From Methanofollis sp. W23 (lineage in GTDB: Archaea; Halobacteriota; Methanomicrobia; Methanomicrobiales; Methanofollaceae), in NCBI RefSeq assembly GCF_017875325.1, contig NZ_JAGGMN010000001.1, forward strand, positions 2,190,140 through 2,254,139: 64,000 nucleotides of DNA. Reading direction: 5' to 3'. Under the pieces are notes generated by a model. That model searched no databases. It was given only the letters and a program-made list of their open reading frames with translations, and had not been told where the DNA came from. Both the position numbers and the translations under genes were made by a program. Shown piece after piece: positions 1 through 9,017 of the stretch (position 1 is its first letter; each line of letters starts with the position of its first letter).

Positions 1-506
1 ATCAGCACCCCGCCAAGACAGATCTGCAGGAAGATCAGGAACGAGACCGCAGCCGCACTCCCCCCGAAGAGCGCCTGGGCTATCTCCATATCCGGACGCA
101 TAAATCCTCCAAAGAGGTTCGGCGCCGCCTCAAGAACGATCATGACGAAGATCAAGAGTTTCTGGAGCCCCATATACATGATCTGCCCGCGTGCTTCAGA
201 GGTATCGATCTGGATCAGATCCGCACCTTTCAGGAGCTGGAGCACGATGGACGCCGTCACGATCGGCCCAATACCCAAGTGCACAATTGACCCGCTCGCA
301 CCAGCAAGAAGGGCACGGAAGTACAGGAATGTGTCCTGGGAGCTGGGGTCGAGGCCAAAGACAGGAATATTGGTCAGGAAAAAGTACAGCAACAAAATTG
401 CAGCGGTCCACATCAACTTGTTCTTGAAGTGAACATGGCCTTCAGGAGACTTTACTGCGGGCATCGCCGCAAGCAAAGGCTCCATTCTATCCAGCAGATT
501 CCCCAT
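1..506 (-). CDS. secY: Preprotein translocase subunit SecY (N-terminal part, cut by window edge)
   Basis: Central channel of the Sec translocon in the cytoplasmic membrane, which exports or inserts proteins with signal sequences such as the surface proteins encoded further along. About 168 N-terminal residues are visible, starting MGNLLDRMEPLL. A first membrane helix follows near residues 28-48 and further hydrophobic segments come after it; the C-terminal part lies outside the window. It is the last gene of the ribosomal operon seen here, directly after rpl15, the usual archaeal position. The ATG was chosen because it opens the conserved N-terminus and follows a GGTGGG-like ribosome site. 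Confidence 0.95.
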   Translation of the reverse strand, partial: MGNLLDRMEPLLAAMPAVKSPEGHVHFKNKLMWTAAILLLYFFLTNIPVFGLDPSSQDTFLYFRALLAGASGSIVHLGIGPIVTASIVLQLLKGADLIQIDTSEARGQIMYMGLQKLLIFVMIVLEAAPNLFGGFMRPDMEIAQALFGGSAAAVSFLIFLQICLGGVL

Positions 507-536
507 GTGGTTCCCACCAAACAAAAAACGAGGGGC

Positions 537-962
537 TCAGTTGGTCAGAGCCTGACCGCCGGCCGCCTCGATCTTCTCTTTCGCCTGCGTTGAAAACGCC
601 GCTGCACTCACCTTCAGGGCATGGGTGACCCGCCCGCCACCAAGAACCTTCTCGACCCCGATCTCTGCAAGATCAAGGGCGATCAGGCCCTCGCTTTCCT
701 CGGCGATCCCGATCTGCACCAGGAACTCGACCATCTGATCGACGTCCCCGATGTCCAGCACCGGAACCTCAGCCTTGCCGACACTGGTAAACCCATGCTT
801 ACCATTGTGGATCTGGTTTGCAAGGAGGTAATGAGTCAGGCGGTGATCACGGTGTCCAGCCCGTCCTCTGCCACCACGGTTCCCGGCACCACGACGGTTC
901 TTGTGCGTTCCGCCACCGCAGGTCTTGGATCCGCGATATTTCGAGCGTGTATTCGTAGGCAT
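537..962 (-). CDS. rpl15: Large ribosomal subunit protein uL15 (L15)
   Basis: Ribosomal protein of the 50S subunit, 141 residues. The N-terminus is the typical Gly/Arg-rich extension (TRSKYRGSKTCGGGTHKNRRG) that threads into 23S rRNA, followed by the globular L15 domain. A GTG nine bases upstream would add three residues. I chose the ATG because the GAGGTG ribosome site lies six bases before it and overlaps the GTG. It sits between rpl30 and secY in the operon. Confidence 0.95.
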   Translation of the reverse strand: MPTNTRSKYRGSKTCGGGTHKNRRGAGNRGGRGRAGHRDHRLTHYLLANQIHNGKHGFTSVGKAEVPVLDIGDVDQMVEFLVQIGIAEESEGLIALDLAEIGVEKVLGGGRVTHALKVSAAAFSTQAKEKIEAAGGQALTN

Positions 963-967
963 CGCAT

Positions 968-1429
968 TCACCTCATCCTGTAGAGGAGGTCATTGATGTC
1001 CTCCCCATAGTTCCCGAGCGCCCCGCCCTGCTGGAAGGTGCGCTTGATCGTCCGGTAGCCCTTACGCGGCGGGTGAAGACGCAGAACAGGCTTCAGTTCA
1101 GGAATGTCCTGCATCGTCGCCTCACCCTTGCAGACCGCTGCCGCGAACTCTTCAATGCTCGCAAACTGGGAGTGGTCATGGACATACGCATCGGTAAGCC
1201 TGACATTCCCGGCCAGACGGCCCCGAGTGGAGAGAAGCGTCGCAATTGTCCGCTCGTCCACCTCGCCATAGGCGACATAGTCCTTGACCTTCCTGATCAT
1301 CCCCAGGTATGCCGGGGTGTCAGGGACCAGCACACAGTGGTTGATGTGGTGGAGACGGAGCATCTTGAGCGTGTCTTTGATATCGCGGCGCGTATTCACG
1401 ACGCCACGGACCTGCACGACTGCAAACAT
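968..1429 (-). CDS. rpl30: Large ribosomal subunit protein uL30 (L30)
   Basis: Archaeal long-form L30 of the 50S subunit, 153 residues against about 60 in bacteria. The opening [20 protein letters not shown] and the segment [13 protein letters not shown] are the conserved L30 core; the C-terminal extension with LHPPRKGYR is typical of archaeal/eukaryotic L7-type proteins. The start lies one base past the rps5 stop with a GGGGCAGAG ribosome site, so translation is probably coupled. Confidence 0.96.
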   Translation of the reverse strand: MFAVVQVRGVVNTRRDIKDTLKMLRLHHINHCVLVPDTPAYLGMIRKVKDYVAYGEVDERTIATLLSTRGRLAGNVRLTDAYVHDHSQFASIEEFAAAVCKGEATMQDIPELKPVLRLHPPRKGYRTIKRTFQQGGALGNYGEDINDLLYRMR

Positions 1430-1430
1430 G

Positions 1431-2048
1431 TTACTCTGCCCCTCCGGTCCGGATCATATTCGTTGCCTTCAACGCATTGAAGGTCGCCTTGGCATAGTTG
1501 ATCGTCGTCCTGGTCTTCCCGCTTGAGAAAGCCCAGATATCCTTGACACCCGCGAAGTCGAGCACTTTCCTGCCGATTTCACCAGTGACCAGACCGATCC
1601 CCTGCGGAGCCGGCATCAGGGTGACCCTGACACTGCCAGCCTTGCCCTTGACCTGCACCGGGATCGAGTGTGTGGCTCCACACCCGCACTCCCAGCTCCC
1701 GCAGCCGCGGCGTACCTTGATGAGGTTGGTCTTTGCGTTATCAATTGCCTTTCGGATTGCGTTTCCGACCTGTGCATCCTTGGCCTGCCCCAGACCGATG
1801 TAGCCATCGTGGTTCCCGACGATGACCACAGCCCTGAATTTCACACGCCTGCCAGAGTCGGTCATCCGCTGGACCATCGAGATGTCAAGTACCTCGTCGT
1901 CCAGGTCAGGGAGGAAGGTATCGACGATCTGAGCCTCTTTAATTGGCTTCCCGCTATCGAGCACCTCGTCGATGCTCGCGATCTCGCCTGCCGCAACGGC
2001 ACGGCCAAGCCCGGTCAACGGGACCCAGGGTTCCTGTTCGTACGCCAT
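1431..2048 (-). CDS. rps5: Small ribosomal subunit protein uS5 (S5)
   Basis: Protein of the 30S decoding centre, 205 residues. The RNA-binding N-domain carries [18 protein letters not shown], and the C-domain carries the archaeal Cys-rich insert [15 protein letters not shown] and the [11 protein letters not shown] segment. The ATG follows a GGAGC ribosome site just past the rpl18 stop; the stop is one base from rpl30. It is a standard member of the spc part of the operon. Confidence 0.96.
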   Translation of the reverse strand: MAYEQEPWVPLTGLGRAVAAGEIASIDEVLDSGKPIKEAQIVDTFLPDLDDEVLDISMVQRMTDSGRRVKFRAVVIVGNHDGYIGLGQAKDAQVGNAIRKAIDNAKTNLIKVRRGCGSWECGCGATHSIPVQVKGKAGSVRVTLMPAPQGIGLVTGEIGRKVLDFAGVKDIWAFSSGKTRTTINYAKATFNALKATNMIRTGGAE

Positions 2049-2049
2049 A

Positions 2050-2577
2050 TCACTCGAGCTCCTTCATGATGGCCTCTGCCACTTCTTCAACATTCTCGAC
2101 GAGGTTCCCGGCCCTTTCAGGAGCATATGCTGCAATCACCGAACCGCTGGTCCGCTCGTCGTCAGGGAGAATCTCCTCGCCATGCGGCACTTCCAGCCCC
2201 GCCTTGACTGCACCTTTCAGCGCAGCAAAGATCCGGGCACCAGACTGTGCACGCGCAAGCCCGATATCAAGAACTGCCTCATCGTAGCCTGCTGCAAGAG
2301 CTTTCTTCGCAAAGAGCATCCCGGTCAGGTAGGCTGCGGGGGTGCTCGACGTCGAGCCCTCATAGCCAAGACCAGTCAGTTCCTTGGAGTAGGCCGAGAT
2401 CAGGGTCTGATCTCCCTGCTCACCGGGCACCACCAGCTGACAGATGATCTGGCGGTTGGTCTTGCGGACGACCATCCGAGGAGTCTCGGAAAGAAGGAGT
2501 TTGATCCTTGCATGATAATCGGTCCGACCCTCTTTCCTCCTGCGGAATGGAACAAAATACCGTGCTCCGGTCGCCAT
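2050..2577 (-). CDS. rpl18: Large ribosomal subunit protein uL18 (L18)
   Basis: Binds 5S rRNA in the 50S central protuberance together with uL5. The 175 residues start [17 protein letters not shown], the usual archaeal/eukaryotic L5e-like opening, and include the conserved [14 protein letters not shown] strand. Adjacent genes are separated by only one or two bases (rpl19e upstream, rps5 downstream), consistent with one transcript. Confidence 0.96.
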   Translation of the reverse strand: MATGARYFVPFRRRKEGRTDYHARIKLLLSETPRMVVRKTNRQIICQLVVPGEQGDQTLISAYSKELTGLGYEGSTSSTPAAYLTGMLFAKKALAAGYDEAVLDIGLARAQSGARIFAALKGAVKAGLEVPHGEEILPDDERTSGSVIAAYAPERAGNLVENVEEVAEAIMKELE

Positions 2578-2579
2578 AT

Positions 2580-3035
2580 TTATTCAACCCTCCCTTTCGT
2601 AATCATCTCAACATGGGTAATCAGGTGCGCCCGGCTCCTGAACTGGCCACCAGCCGCACGCCGATACAGACGGCGGTACGTCCGGCGGTCGATGGACCCG
2701 TCTTCCCGCATCTCGCGGAGCGTCGTCCTGATCGCCCGAATTCTCTGCATCCACTGGCTTTTCGACGGATTGCGGGCGCCAGCAGTACCTTTCCTCCGGC
2801 CATATCCTTTCTTGTGGCCGTACGAACGCTTGGCCGCCCTGACCCGTGCACGACCACGGCTGTTACCCTTTGCCGTGGCCGCCTTGATCACGCCCTCTTC
2901 GATGAGTTCCCTGATCTCGGCACGCGAGATCGCGCCCTCGATGTCAGAGAGACGTGCAGGATCGAACCTGATACGGTTGACCCCACAGTTGAGTACAGCC
3001 GCCGCAAGCCGTTTCTGAGCGGAAAGATCACTCAT
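2580..3035 (-). CDS. rpl19e: Large ribosomal subunit protein eL19 (L19e)
   Basis: Archaeal/eukaryotic-specific 50S protein, 151 residues. It begins MSDLSAQKRLAAAVLNCGVN and is followed by a very basic central region (RGRARVRAAKRSYGHKKGYGRRKG) that contacts rRNA. An upstream in-frame ATG would add 23 residues encoded inside the rpl32e tail. I reject it because the conserved L19e N-terminus starts here and a GGAGAGTG ribosome site lies just upstream. The start overlaps the rpl32e stop by eight bases. Confidence 0.95.
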   Translation of the reverse strand: MSDLSAQKRLAAAVLNCGVNRIRFDPARLSDIEGAISRAEIRELIEEGVIKAATAKGNSRGRARVRAAKRSYGHKKGYGRRKGTAGARNPSKSQWMQRIRAIRTTLREMREDGSIDRRTYRRLYRRAAGGQFRSRAHLITHVEMITKGRVE

Positions 3036-3474
3036 CTGCTTCACTCTCCTCAACGTCCTCTTCAGCAGCCTCTTCAACCGGTGCCTGCGAGAGGTCCTTT
3101 GCATTCAGCACTTTCAGCCCGGCTTCAAGGGCCTTCTGCTGGATCTCGATCCGCTTTCTCTTCCCGACGCCGCTCGCGATCCGCACCGCCTGCTCCTCAG
3201 GGTTGAGTCCCTCAAGTTCGGCAGGGTTGTTGACCAGCACCTCGAAATAGCCGCTTGGGTGCATGCCGCGCACCGCCACCGGGGAACCATATCCCGCCTG
3301 CGGGTGTGCGCCCTTTGCCTTGTACTGCCTCCGCTGCTTGCTGGTCAGACCACGGGGTTTCCTCCAGGTGTCCTTCAGTCTCCTCTTTGAGTGGAGACAC
3401 TGGCGGTGGAACGTGCATCCGGTCTTCTGGGACCGGACACGGATTAACCGAATCTTCTCGTCTACCATCTCCAT
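3028..3474 (-). CDS. rpl32e: Large ribosomal subunit protein eL32 (L32e)
   Basis: 50S protein found only in archaea and eukaryotes, 148 residues. The L32e core is visible as SQKTGCTFHRQCLHSKRRLK and WRKPRGLTSKQRRQYKAKG. The C-terminus is a long acidic tail (EEAAEEDVEESEADE), a feature also seen in uS3 of this operon. The chosen ATG shares one base with the rpl6 stop (TGATG); a GTG directly before it and an ATG six bases after are alternatives. Confidence 0.95.
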   Translation of the reverse strand: MEMVDEKIRLIRVRSQKTGCTFHRQCLHSKRRLKDTWRKPRGLTSKQRRQYKAKGAHPQAGYGSPVAVRGMHPSGYFEVLVNNPAELEGLNPEEQAVRIASGVGKRKRIEIQQKALEAGLKVLNAKDLSQAPVEEAAEEDVEESEADE

Positions 3475-3998
3475 CACGCCTTCTGCACAATGTAAATTCC
3501 GTCCTGGAAGACCCGCGTGTCGCGATTGCGGACTTTTGTCGCCCGCTCGATCTTCGCTGCAGTCGCCCCAACACGCTCTTTGTCGATACCGGTGAGAGTC
3601 AGTTCGTCATTGCCGACTTTGACCTCAACGCCAGGGAGGATCTTTGCAACCCTCGGCTGCTTCTCCCCGAGGAAGTTGTTGATAGAGAGGAGATCGCCCT
3701 GGAGTTTGATCTGGATCGGGAAGTGAGCATAGACCACTTTCATGTGGTACTCAAAGCCCATGCTGACACCATCAACCATATTCCGGATATGTGAGGCATA
3801 GGTGCCGATCATCGCGACGATGCGCTTCCTGGTTGATTCAGTGGAGACGATGACCTCATTGTCCTCAAGAACAATGGAGACGCCAGGGTAACGCATGTCA
3901 CGTGAGATCTCGCCCTTCTGGCCCTTCACCACGATGGTGAAGCCTTCGATCGAGACCGTGACCCCCTCAGGGATCGCTACTCTCTTCTCAGTTGTCAT
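3474..3998 (-). CDS. rpl6: Large ribosomal subunit protein uL6 (L6)
   Basis: 50S protein near the factor-binding site, 174 residues, with the duplicated L6 fold. The first repeat runs from VSIEGFTIVVKGQKGEI and the second from FLGEKQPRVAKILPGVEVKV. The C-terminal end NRDTRVFQDGIYIV is the archaeal signature. It lies between rps8 (11 bases upstream) and rpl32e (one-base overlap). Confidence 0.96.
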   Translation of the reverse strand: MTTEKRVAIPEGVTVSIEGFTIVVKGQKGEISRDMRYPGVSIVLEDNEVIVSTESTRKRIVAMIGTYASHIRNMVDGVSMGFEYHMKVVYAHFPIQIKLQGDLLSINNFLGEKQPRVAKILPGVEVKVGNDELTLTGIDKERVGATAAKIERATKVRNRDTRVFQDGIYIVQKA

Positions 3999-4009
3999 TC
4001 TCCTCCACC

Positions 4010-4402
4010 TCAGTATACATATCCCAGGAGTTCGCCGCCGATACCGTCACGGCGGGCCTGTTCATGTGACATGACGCCCTTCGACGTCGAGATCATGAGG
4101 AGCCCAAAGCCCTTTGCCGGGAGGTACCTCGTCTCCCACGACTCCATCTCTTCAAGAGTGGTGGCAAAGCGTGGGGAGATCGCACCACACCGGTTGATCC
4201 GACCGATGAGCGTGACCTCGAACTGACCGCCGCGGCCGTCCTCGATATATTCAAACTCGCCGATATACCCAGATTCCCGCATGATCCCAAGCATGGCGCC
4301 AAGGACCTTGCTCGCGGGCTCGACGATGACTGAGGACTTCCCGCCGTCGCTGGCGTTCTTGATGGCGCTCATCGCATCTGCAATTGTGTTCAGTCGTGCC
4401 AT
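4010..4402 (-). CDS. rps8: Small ribosomal subunit protein uS8 (S8)
   Basis: Primary 16S rRNA-binding protein of the 30S platform, 130 residues, the usual archaeal length. It opens [17 protein letters not shown], with the C-terminal signature [33 protein letters not shown]. It lies directly after the small rps14 gene in the conserved L5-S14-S8-L6 order. Confidence 0.97.
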   Translation of the reverse strand: MARLNTIADAMSAIKNASDGGKSSVIVEPASKVLGAMLGIMRESGYIGEFEYIEDGRGGQFEVTLIGRINRCGAISPRFATTLEEMESWETRYLPAKGFGLLMISTSKGVMSHEQARRDGIGGELLGYVY

Positions 4403-4413
4403 TTCACTCCACC

Positions 4414-4572
4414 TCAGTTCATCTTCTTAAAGCCCATCTTGGGGGCCCACTCGCGGAAGCACTGCCGGCAGAACATGATATTGTACCTGCGGACAAGACC
4501 CTGCTTCCTGCCACAGATCTGGCACCTGTTTGCGCCGCGTCCGAAATTTTTCTTCTGTTCTTTGTCTGCCAT
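4414..4572 (-). CDS. rps14: Small ribosomal subunit protein uS14, zinc-binding type (S14)
   Basis: A 52-residue 30S protein, short enough to be missed by length cut-offs. The translation begins [20 protein letters not shown] and ends KMGFKKMN. Two CxxC pairs (CQIC and CRQC, about 15 residues apart) form the zinc site of the archaeal S14 type. It occupies the expected slot between rpl5 and rps8. Its ATG overlaps the rpl5 stop (ATGA), so translation is likely coupled. Confidence 0.96.
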   Translation of the reverse strand: MADKEQKKNFGRGANRCQICGRKQGLVRRYNIMFCRQCFREWAPKMGFKKMN

Positions 4573-5081
4573 CACTGCACCTCCATGCCATAGCGTTCGG
4601 TCATAAAGGCGACCGCCTCGTCACGGGTGACGGTCTGCTTGGCCGGAAGTTTTCGGCGTGCGATCATCCTGCGTGCGATCCTGACGCCGTTCTTCTCAAG
4701 GATGACATTGACGTCCATCCCATAGATCCCGATCTGCGGGTCATAGGACTGCCCCGGGAAATCGGTGTGCTCTTCGATACCAAAGGAGAAGTTGCCCTGA
4801 TTGTCAAAGGCAGAGGGAGAGAGTTTCCGACCGACGATGTCAAATGCAGTCTTAAAAAACTCTTCTGCTTTCTTGCCCCGCAGGGTCACCTTGGTACCGA
4901 TTGGTGCGCCTTTTCTGACCCCAAAGGCCGGCTGCGTCTTCTTTGCAATGGAACGCACCGGTTCGGCCCCGGTGACCGCGCGGATGATGTTCTCGCCATT
5001 GACAAGCCTCTCACCGCTCTCGCCGACACACATGTGCACGACGATCTTATCGATGTGAAGTTCCTGCATTGGATTTGTCAT
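4572..5081 (-). CDS. rpl5: Large ribosomal subunit protein uL5 (L5)
   Basis: 5S rRNA-binding protein of the 50S central protuberance, 169 residues. It shows the motif [12 protein letters not shown] near the N-terminus and the [14 protein letters not shown] segment in the second half. The start codon overlaps the stop of rps4e (ATGA) and its own stop overlaps the rps14 start, so the three genes are tightly coupled. Confidence 0.96.
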   Translation of the reverse strand: MTNPMQELHIDKIVVHMCVGESGERLVNGENIIRAVTGAEPVRSIAKKTQPAFGVRKGAPIGTKVTLRGKKAEEFFKTAFDIVGRKLSPSAFDNQGNFSFGIEEHTDFPGQSYDPQIGIYGMDVNVILEKNGVRIARRMIARRKLPAKQTVTRDEAVAFMTERYGMEVQ

Positions 5082-5803
5082 CAGGCCTCAATCCCCCATT
5101 CTGTGGTCGAAGACGCCTCACGACCGATCATGAAGATATACTCCTCGATCGTCTCGAACGATTCCTTGTTCTCGTCTTCAAGGATGACCCGGTTCGGGAT
5201 GCTGCCCGGCACCGTCTTGATCTCGGTGATCGAACCGATCCTGCCCGAGTGCTTCCCGCCGATGACCATTGCCATGTTCCCGACCGCAAAGGGGAAGTGG
5301 TCCACGATCTTGAACCGCTCCTCGCCCTCGCCGATGGTGAGGACGACCGAGTCCTTGGGCTTGTAGGTGTTGTCGGCAAGGACGTTGGCGCCATAGTTGA
5401 GGTTCAACTGGACCTTCCCGCCCTTGATGATCGTCTTGTTCCTGATCTTGCAGAGCCTGGTCTTGGCAGCCTCGGCGTCGATCTCGACCGAGACCTGGTG
5501 GCCGCGCTTGTCTATCAGGATCCGGTAGTGCTTGTCCATTTTCGGGATGGAGATGATATCAAAGATACCAAGCCCGATCTTGGAGTCGGTCACCGGTTTA
5601 CCGTTGACGATGACATCGCGCTGGTGGAGGATCCGCTTGACCTCCTTCATGTTCCTGGCCAGGCCCATTCCGTCTCTGAGCCAGACACCGATCGGCATGG
5701 CAGCCGCGTTGTGCGGGCCAGGGGAGGTTCTGGTGATGAACGTGTTCTCCTTCTTGGCGATCTGCCAGGCCATCGGCGCGGTCAGTCTCTTCAGATGTGA
5801 CAT
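5081..5803 (-). CDS. rps4e: Small ribosomal subunit protein eS4 (S4e)
   Basis: Archaeal/eukaryotic 30S protein, 240 residues. It carries the S4e N-terminal domain (MSHLKRLTAPMAWQIAKKENTF), an S4-type RNA-binding region around VKRILHQRDVIVNGK, and a KOW-like segment MAMVIGGKHSGRIGSI toward the C-terminus. It abuts rpl24 and overlaps rpl5 by one base. No anomaly seen. Confidence 0.96.
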   Translation of the reverse strand: MSHLKRLTAPMAWQIAKKENTFITRTSPGPHNAAAMPIGVWLRDGMGLARNMKEVKRILHQRDVIVNGKPVTDSKIGLGIFDIISIPKMDKHYRILIDKRGHQVSVEIDAEAAKTRLCKIRNKTIIKGGKVQLNLNYGANVLADNTYKPKDSVVLTIGEGEERFKIVDHFPFAVGNMAMVIGGKHSGRIGSITEIKTVPGSIPNRVILEDENKESFETIEEYIFMIGREASSTTEWGIEA

Positions 5804-6169
5804 TTACTTCCTCTCCTCCAGCTTTGCAACCCGGCGGGAGTCGTCGGTCTTGAATTTGGTGATCACGACATTGGAGGGATTCACCGGACGTGGGACCTCG
5901 GTCCCGTCGGTCTTGGCCACCGTCACGCCGTGCACCTCGATCATGCCCTTCTTTGTGTCCACGCTATCGACGACGCCTTCATTTCCGGCATGCTCGCCAC
6001 GGAGCACCAGCACCGTGTCGCCAGCGACGACGCGGGCGCGGCGCCTCTTGTATTCCTCACGGAGATCCCGGGAAAGGGGTGCCGAGAGGAACCTGCTCCG
6101 CTGATGGGTGGCTGCATTGTAGCGTATCTTACGCTGTTTTCTGGGCTGTTTGCTTGCAATCCGTACCAT
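5804..6169 (-). CDS. rpl24: Large ribosomal subunit protein uL24 (L24)
   Basis: Early-assembly 50S protein at the exit tunnel, 121 residues. The archaeal L24/L26e opening MVRIASKQPRKQRKIRYNA is followed by the KOW motif at VVAGDTVLVLRGEHAGNEGVV. A longer frame with 22 extra residues overlaps rpl14. I reject it because a GAGGTGTGG ribosome site precedes this internal ATG and homologues start here. Confidence 0.95.
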   Translation of the reverse strand: MVRIASKQPRKQRKIRYNAATHQRSRFLSAPLSRDLREEYKRRRARVVAGDTVLVLRGEHAGNEGVVDSVDTKKGMIEVHGVTVAKTDGTEVPRPVNPSNVVITKFKTDDSRRVAKLEERK

Positions 6170-6179
6170 GCACCACACC

Positions 6180-6578
6180 TCACACGATAATCGTCGCGGT
6201 GGACCCGATCTTCGGGAAACGCTCGGCGACCTCACGGGCCACCGGTCCCTTGATCTCGGTCCCCTTCGGTTCGCCGCGGTCGTCGACGATCACGGCAGCG
6301 TTGTCGTCAAAGCCGACCCGCAGGCCGTTCGGGCGGCGCATCTCTTTGCGCTGCCTGATGACAACTGCCTTCAGAAGTTTGCGCCGCATGTCGGGCGTAC
6401 CCTTCTTGACCGAGACTGTCGCCATGTCACCGAGACCCAGTTTCGGCTGACGCCTGCGGACACCGTGGTATCCGACCACTGAGACAATCTCGACGACCCT
6501 GGCACCGGTGTTGTCGGCACAGACAAGTCTGGTCCCGGTGTTGATCGCCCGTGGGATCTTGGACATCCGTGCTTTCAT
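6180..6578 (-). CDS. rpl14: Large ribosomal subunit protein uL14 (L14)
   Basis: 50S protein at the subunit interface, 132 residues. The very conserved core is clear: [20 protein letters not shown], then [28 protein letters not shown], ending with [18 protein letters not shown]. The ATG follows the rps17 stop with a GGTGAT ribosome site; MSKIP four codons later is a less likely alternative. Confidence 0.97.
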   Translation of the reverse strand: MKARMSKIPRAINTGTRLVCADNTGARVVEIVSVVGYHGVRRRQPKLGLGDMATVSVKKGTPDMRRKLLKAVVIRQRKEMRRPNGLRVGFDDNAAVIVDDRGEPKGTEIKGPVAREVAERFPKIGSTATIIV

Positions 6579-6579
6579 C

Positions 6580-6900
6580 TCAGATCACCTCGACCACAAC
6601 GAAGTTGGTTGTCTTGGACAGGGGCCGACACTCGGCGATCCTGACCATGTCACCAACCTTCACGTCGAAGCATTCCGGGAGGTGGGCGTGGTACCTGGAG
6701 GTACGCTTCTCGTACCTCTTGTATTTCCGCACATAGTGGAGGAAATCCCGTCCGATTACCACCGTTCCATTCATGCGGTCGCTCACGACCTTGCCGGTGA
6801 TCACCTGGCCGTGCACCGGCAGGGTGCCGTGAAACGGACAGTTCACGTCGCTGCACTCCTTCTCAGGAAGTGGGACGTTTAACCCAATATCTCTCGCCAT
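6580..6900 (-). CDS. rps17: Small ribosomal subunit protein uS17 (S17)
   Basis: Primary rRNA-binding 30S protein, 106 residues with the archaeal N-terminal extension [18 protein letters not shown] before the OB-fold. The OB-fold carries the S17 signature around [19 protein letters not shown]. It lies between rnp1 and rpl14 in the conserved order. Confidence 0.97.
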   Translation of the reverse strand: MARDIGLNVPLPEKECSDVNCPFHGTLPVHGQVITGKVVSDRMNGTVVIGRDFLHYVRKYKRYEKRTSRYHAHLPECFDVKVGDMVRIAECRPLSKTTNFVVVEVI

Positions 6901-6910
6901 TCTCTATCCT

Positions 6911-7186
6911 CTATCTGGTTTTGCGCATGCTGATCCGTTTTTCAGGTCGTGCCACAAGGGCAGACCCTTCGACTTCGGCGCATACCCCGTCAGGGAGGGT
7001 GAAGAGAAAGACGGTGCCTTTCTTCTCCACCTTCTTCTCTCCCGTAGGGGTGAGGACCGCCAGCATATTGCGAGTCTCATCTACAATCCGGCCAGATACC
7101 CCGACATAGGTCGGGTTCCCGGCCTTCACCACAGAGACTGCAAGCCCGGTCAGTTCGTGCCGAAGGAGGGTCTGCGGTGTGATCAT
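6911..7186 (-). CDS. rnp1: Ribonuclease P protein component 1 (Rpp29/Pop4)
   Basis: Archaeal Rpp29, an Sm-like protein subunit of RNase P that helps mature tRNA 5' ends. 91 residues; the family core is visible as HELTGLAVSVVKAGNPTYVG, then GRIVDETRNMLAV, and the FLFTLPDGV strand. Its ATG overlaps the rpl29 stop (ATGA). Placement between rpl29 and rps17 is the standard archaeal location, although a SUI1 (aIF1) gene often lies between rpl29 and rnp1 in other archaea and is absent here. Confidence 0.95.
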   Translation of the reverse strand: MITPQTLLRHELTGLAVSVVKAGNPTYVGVSGRIVDETRNMLAVLTPTGEKKVEKKGTVFLFTLPDGVCAEVEGSALVARPEKRISMRKTR

Positions 7187-7395
7187 GCCTGGGTGACGGC
7201 CCTCCGTGCATTCTGCTCGGTCTGGATGCGGGCGATGGTCCGCCTGAGTTCCCTGATATGTCCAGGGTTCTCAGGCGCACCGCCTGCACTGACCTTGCCG
7301 CGAGCCTGCATCAGGTCGAGTTTCAGCTTCTCAAGCTGTTCGACCAGTTCTACGTCCGAGAGCTGGCGGACCTCATGTGCCCTGAAGATGGCCAT
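7183..7395 (-). CDS. rpl29: Large ribosomal subunit protein uL29 (L29)
   Basis: Small helical 50S protein near the tunnel exit, 70 residues, starting MAIFRAHEVRQLSDVELVEQL. It has the helical-hairpin signature PGHIRELRRTIARIQTEQN. The ATG follows the rps3 stop with no spacer, and the ribosome site GAGGAGCAG lies inside the end of rps3. Both features support coupled translation. Confidence 0.96.
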   Translation of the reverse strand: MAIFRAHEVRQLSDVELVEQLEKLKLDLMQARGKVSAGGAPENPGHIRELRRTIARIQTEQNARRAVTQA

Positions 7396-8124
7396 TTACT
7401 GCTCCTCCTCGACGAATTCTGCAGATTCTGGAACCTCTTCCTCGAATTCCTCGAGTTCGGCGTCGACATCCTCGCCGATGTCCTCGACGACTTCTGGCTC
7501 TGCCGTTTCAGTGACCTCGGCCACCGGTTTGGGCTCAAGCACTTCGAACTCGTCAGGGAGTTTGGCGTCGCCAGGGATGATCATGACCTGGACCCCGATG
7601 GTGCCCAGTTTCTTGACGGCCACGGCAAAACCCTTCTCGACGATGGTCTCGCTCGGTTCGCCGGCGTGCTTGACATGGCCCTCGATGAACTTCTGGACCC
7701 TTGACCTGGCCCCGGTTACCTTTCCTGACAGGACGATCTCGCACCCGAGTGCACCGGACTCCATGACACGGCGGATCGTGCTCGAACCAGCCTTCCTGAA
7801 GTACCAGCCGCGTTCAAGAGCCGTAGCAAGACGCTCGGCCATGATCTGGGCGTTGGTGTTCGGGTTCTCGACCTGCTGCACCTCGACCTGTGGAGAATCA
7901 AGGTCGAAGTTGGTCGCAAGGTCCTGGGTCAACTGCCGCACGACCTTACCGCCTTTCCCGATAACGATCCCGGGCTTCTCGGCGAAGATCGTGATCTGCG
8001 TTCCGAGCGGGGTGCGGACGATGTCCATCCCGCCGTAGCCGGCGCGCTTGAGTTCACGGTTGAGGAACTGCTCGATGCGTGCCTTGGTGACACCGTCACT
8101 CACAAACTTACGCTCTATTGCCAT
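7396..8124 (-). CDS. rps3: Small ribosomal subunit protein uS3 (S3)
   Basis: 30S protein at the mRNA entry channel, 242 residues. The KH domain shows the GxxG loop in GIVIGKGGKVVRQL, and the C-domain shows GCEIVLSGKVTGARSR. The C-terminus is an acidic tail rich in Glu (about the last 45 residues) found in some archaeal S3 proteins. It lies between rpl22 and rpl29. Confidence 0.97.
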   Translation of the reverse strand: MAIERKFVSDGVTKARIEQFLNRELKRAGYGGMDIVRTPLGTQITIFAEKPGIVIGKGGKVVRQLTQDLATNFDLDSPQVEVQQVENPNTNAQIMAERLATALERGWYFRKAGSSTIRRVMESGALGCEIVLSGKVTGARSRVQKFIEGHVKHAGEPSETIVEKGFAVAVKKLGTIGVQVMIIPGDAKLPDEFEVLEPKPVAEVTETAEPEVVEDIGEDVDAELEEFEEEVPESAEFVEEEQ

Positions 8125-8127
8125 GGT

Positions 8128-8595
8128 TCACTCAACCTCCTTCACGATCAGTTCGACGTTCACGCTCTCACGCATCTTCGGGGTCGCCCTGCCCATCGCA
8201 CGCGGGAAGATCGCACGCATCGCACGGCCGCGGTTGGCGGACGTGTGAACGATGACGAGTTTCTCGGGGTCAAGCCCGGCATACTCGGCGTTCTTCTTTG
8301 CCTGGTTGATGAGTTTGATAAACTCGCCAGAGGCCTTGACCGGGTAACGACCGGCGTCCCAGCCCGAGAGCCCCTTCTTGTGTGCTACGTCCATGTTGAA
8401 ACGCTTGAAGGGGATGGCCTTCTTCTTCGCGACGACTGCCTCCAGGTACTCGATGGCCGCATCGGCCTTCATGCCCCTGATATATCTGGCAATCTCGATG
8501 GAGTGTTTCGGGGAGATGGACAGTTCGTTCGCCTTTGCGCGCGCGATGTTCTCTCCCTTGACCTGCATTGAATATCCAGTCCGTGCCATTGCCAT
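8128..8595 (-). CDS. rpl22: Large ribosomal subunit protein uL22 (L22)
   Basis: 50S protein lining the exit tunnel, 155 residues. The archaeal L17e-type opening MARTGYSMQ is followed by the long beta-hairpin region, with the signature [21 protein letters not shown]. The chosen ATG shares one base with the rps19 stop; a second in-frame ATG six bases later gives MARTGY directly and is equally possible. Confidence 0.95.
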   Translation of the reverse strand: MAMARTGYSMQVKGENIARAKANELSISPKHSIEIARYIRGMKADAAIEYLEAVVAKKKAIPFKRFNMDVAHKKGLSGWDAGRYPVKASGEFIKLINQAKKNAEYAGLDPEKLVIVHTSANRGRAMRAIFPRAMGRATPKMRESVNVELIVKEVE

Positions 8596-9008
8596 CACTT
8601 CAGGGGTACGTACTTGGAAGACCTGGTCGCACCGATACCGGCGGTACCGTGGTTGACTCTCCTTCTTGTCAGGGCGAATTCACCCAGATAGTGGAAGACC
8701 GCCTCAGGCTGGATCTCGACACTGACAAACTCCTTGCCATTGTAGATCTCGATCGTCTTGCCGACCATCTCGGGCATGATGACCATGTCACGCAGATGAG
8801 TGCGGATGTGGTCTTCCCCTTTCTTCACGTTGGCGAGGAGGGTCTCCTGATCCCGCGAGATCCCGCGGTTGAATTTGCGCCGTGCTCTGGCCGGCATCAG
8901 GGGGATCAGTTCACTTGTCCCCATCTGCTGGAGCTCCTCAATGGAGTAGCCGCGGTATTTAAACGCCTCCCGCCGCCGCGGAAGCCTTTTTTGTGTTTTT
9001 TTAGCCAT
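8595..9008 (-). CDS. rps19: Small ribosomal subunit protein uS19 (S19)
   Basis: 30S head protein, 137 residues. The S19 signature is seen as [22 protein letters not shown], then [16 protein letters not shown] near the C-terminus. The N-terminal extension ([19 protein letters not shown]) is archaeal/eukaryotic type. It precedes rpl22 with a one-base overlap. Confidence 0.97.
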   Translation of the reverse strand: MAKKTQKRLPRRREAFKYRGYSIEELQQMGTSELIPLMPARARRKFNRGISRDQETLLANVKKGEDHIRTHLRDMVIMPEMVGKTIEIYNGKEFVSVEIQPEAVFHYLGEFALTRRRVNHGTAGIGATRSSKYVPLK

Positions 9009-9017
9009 TCAATCCCC

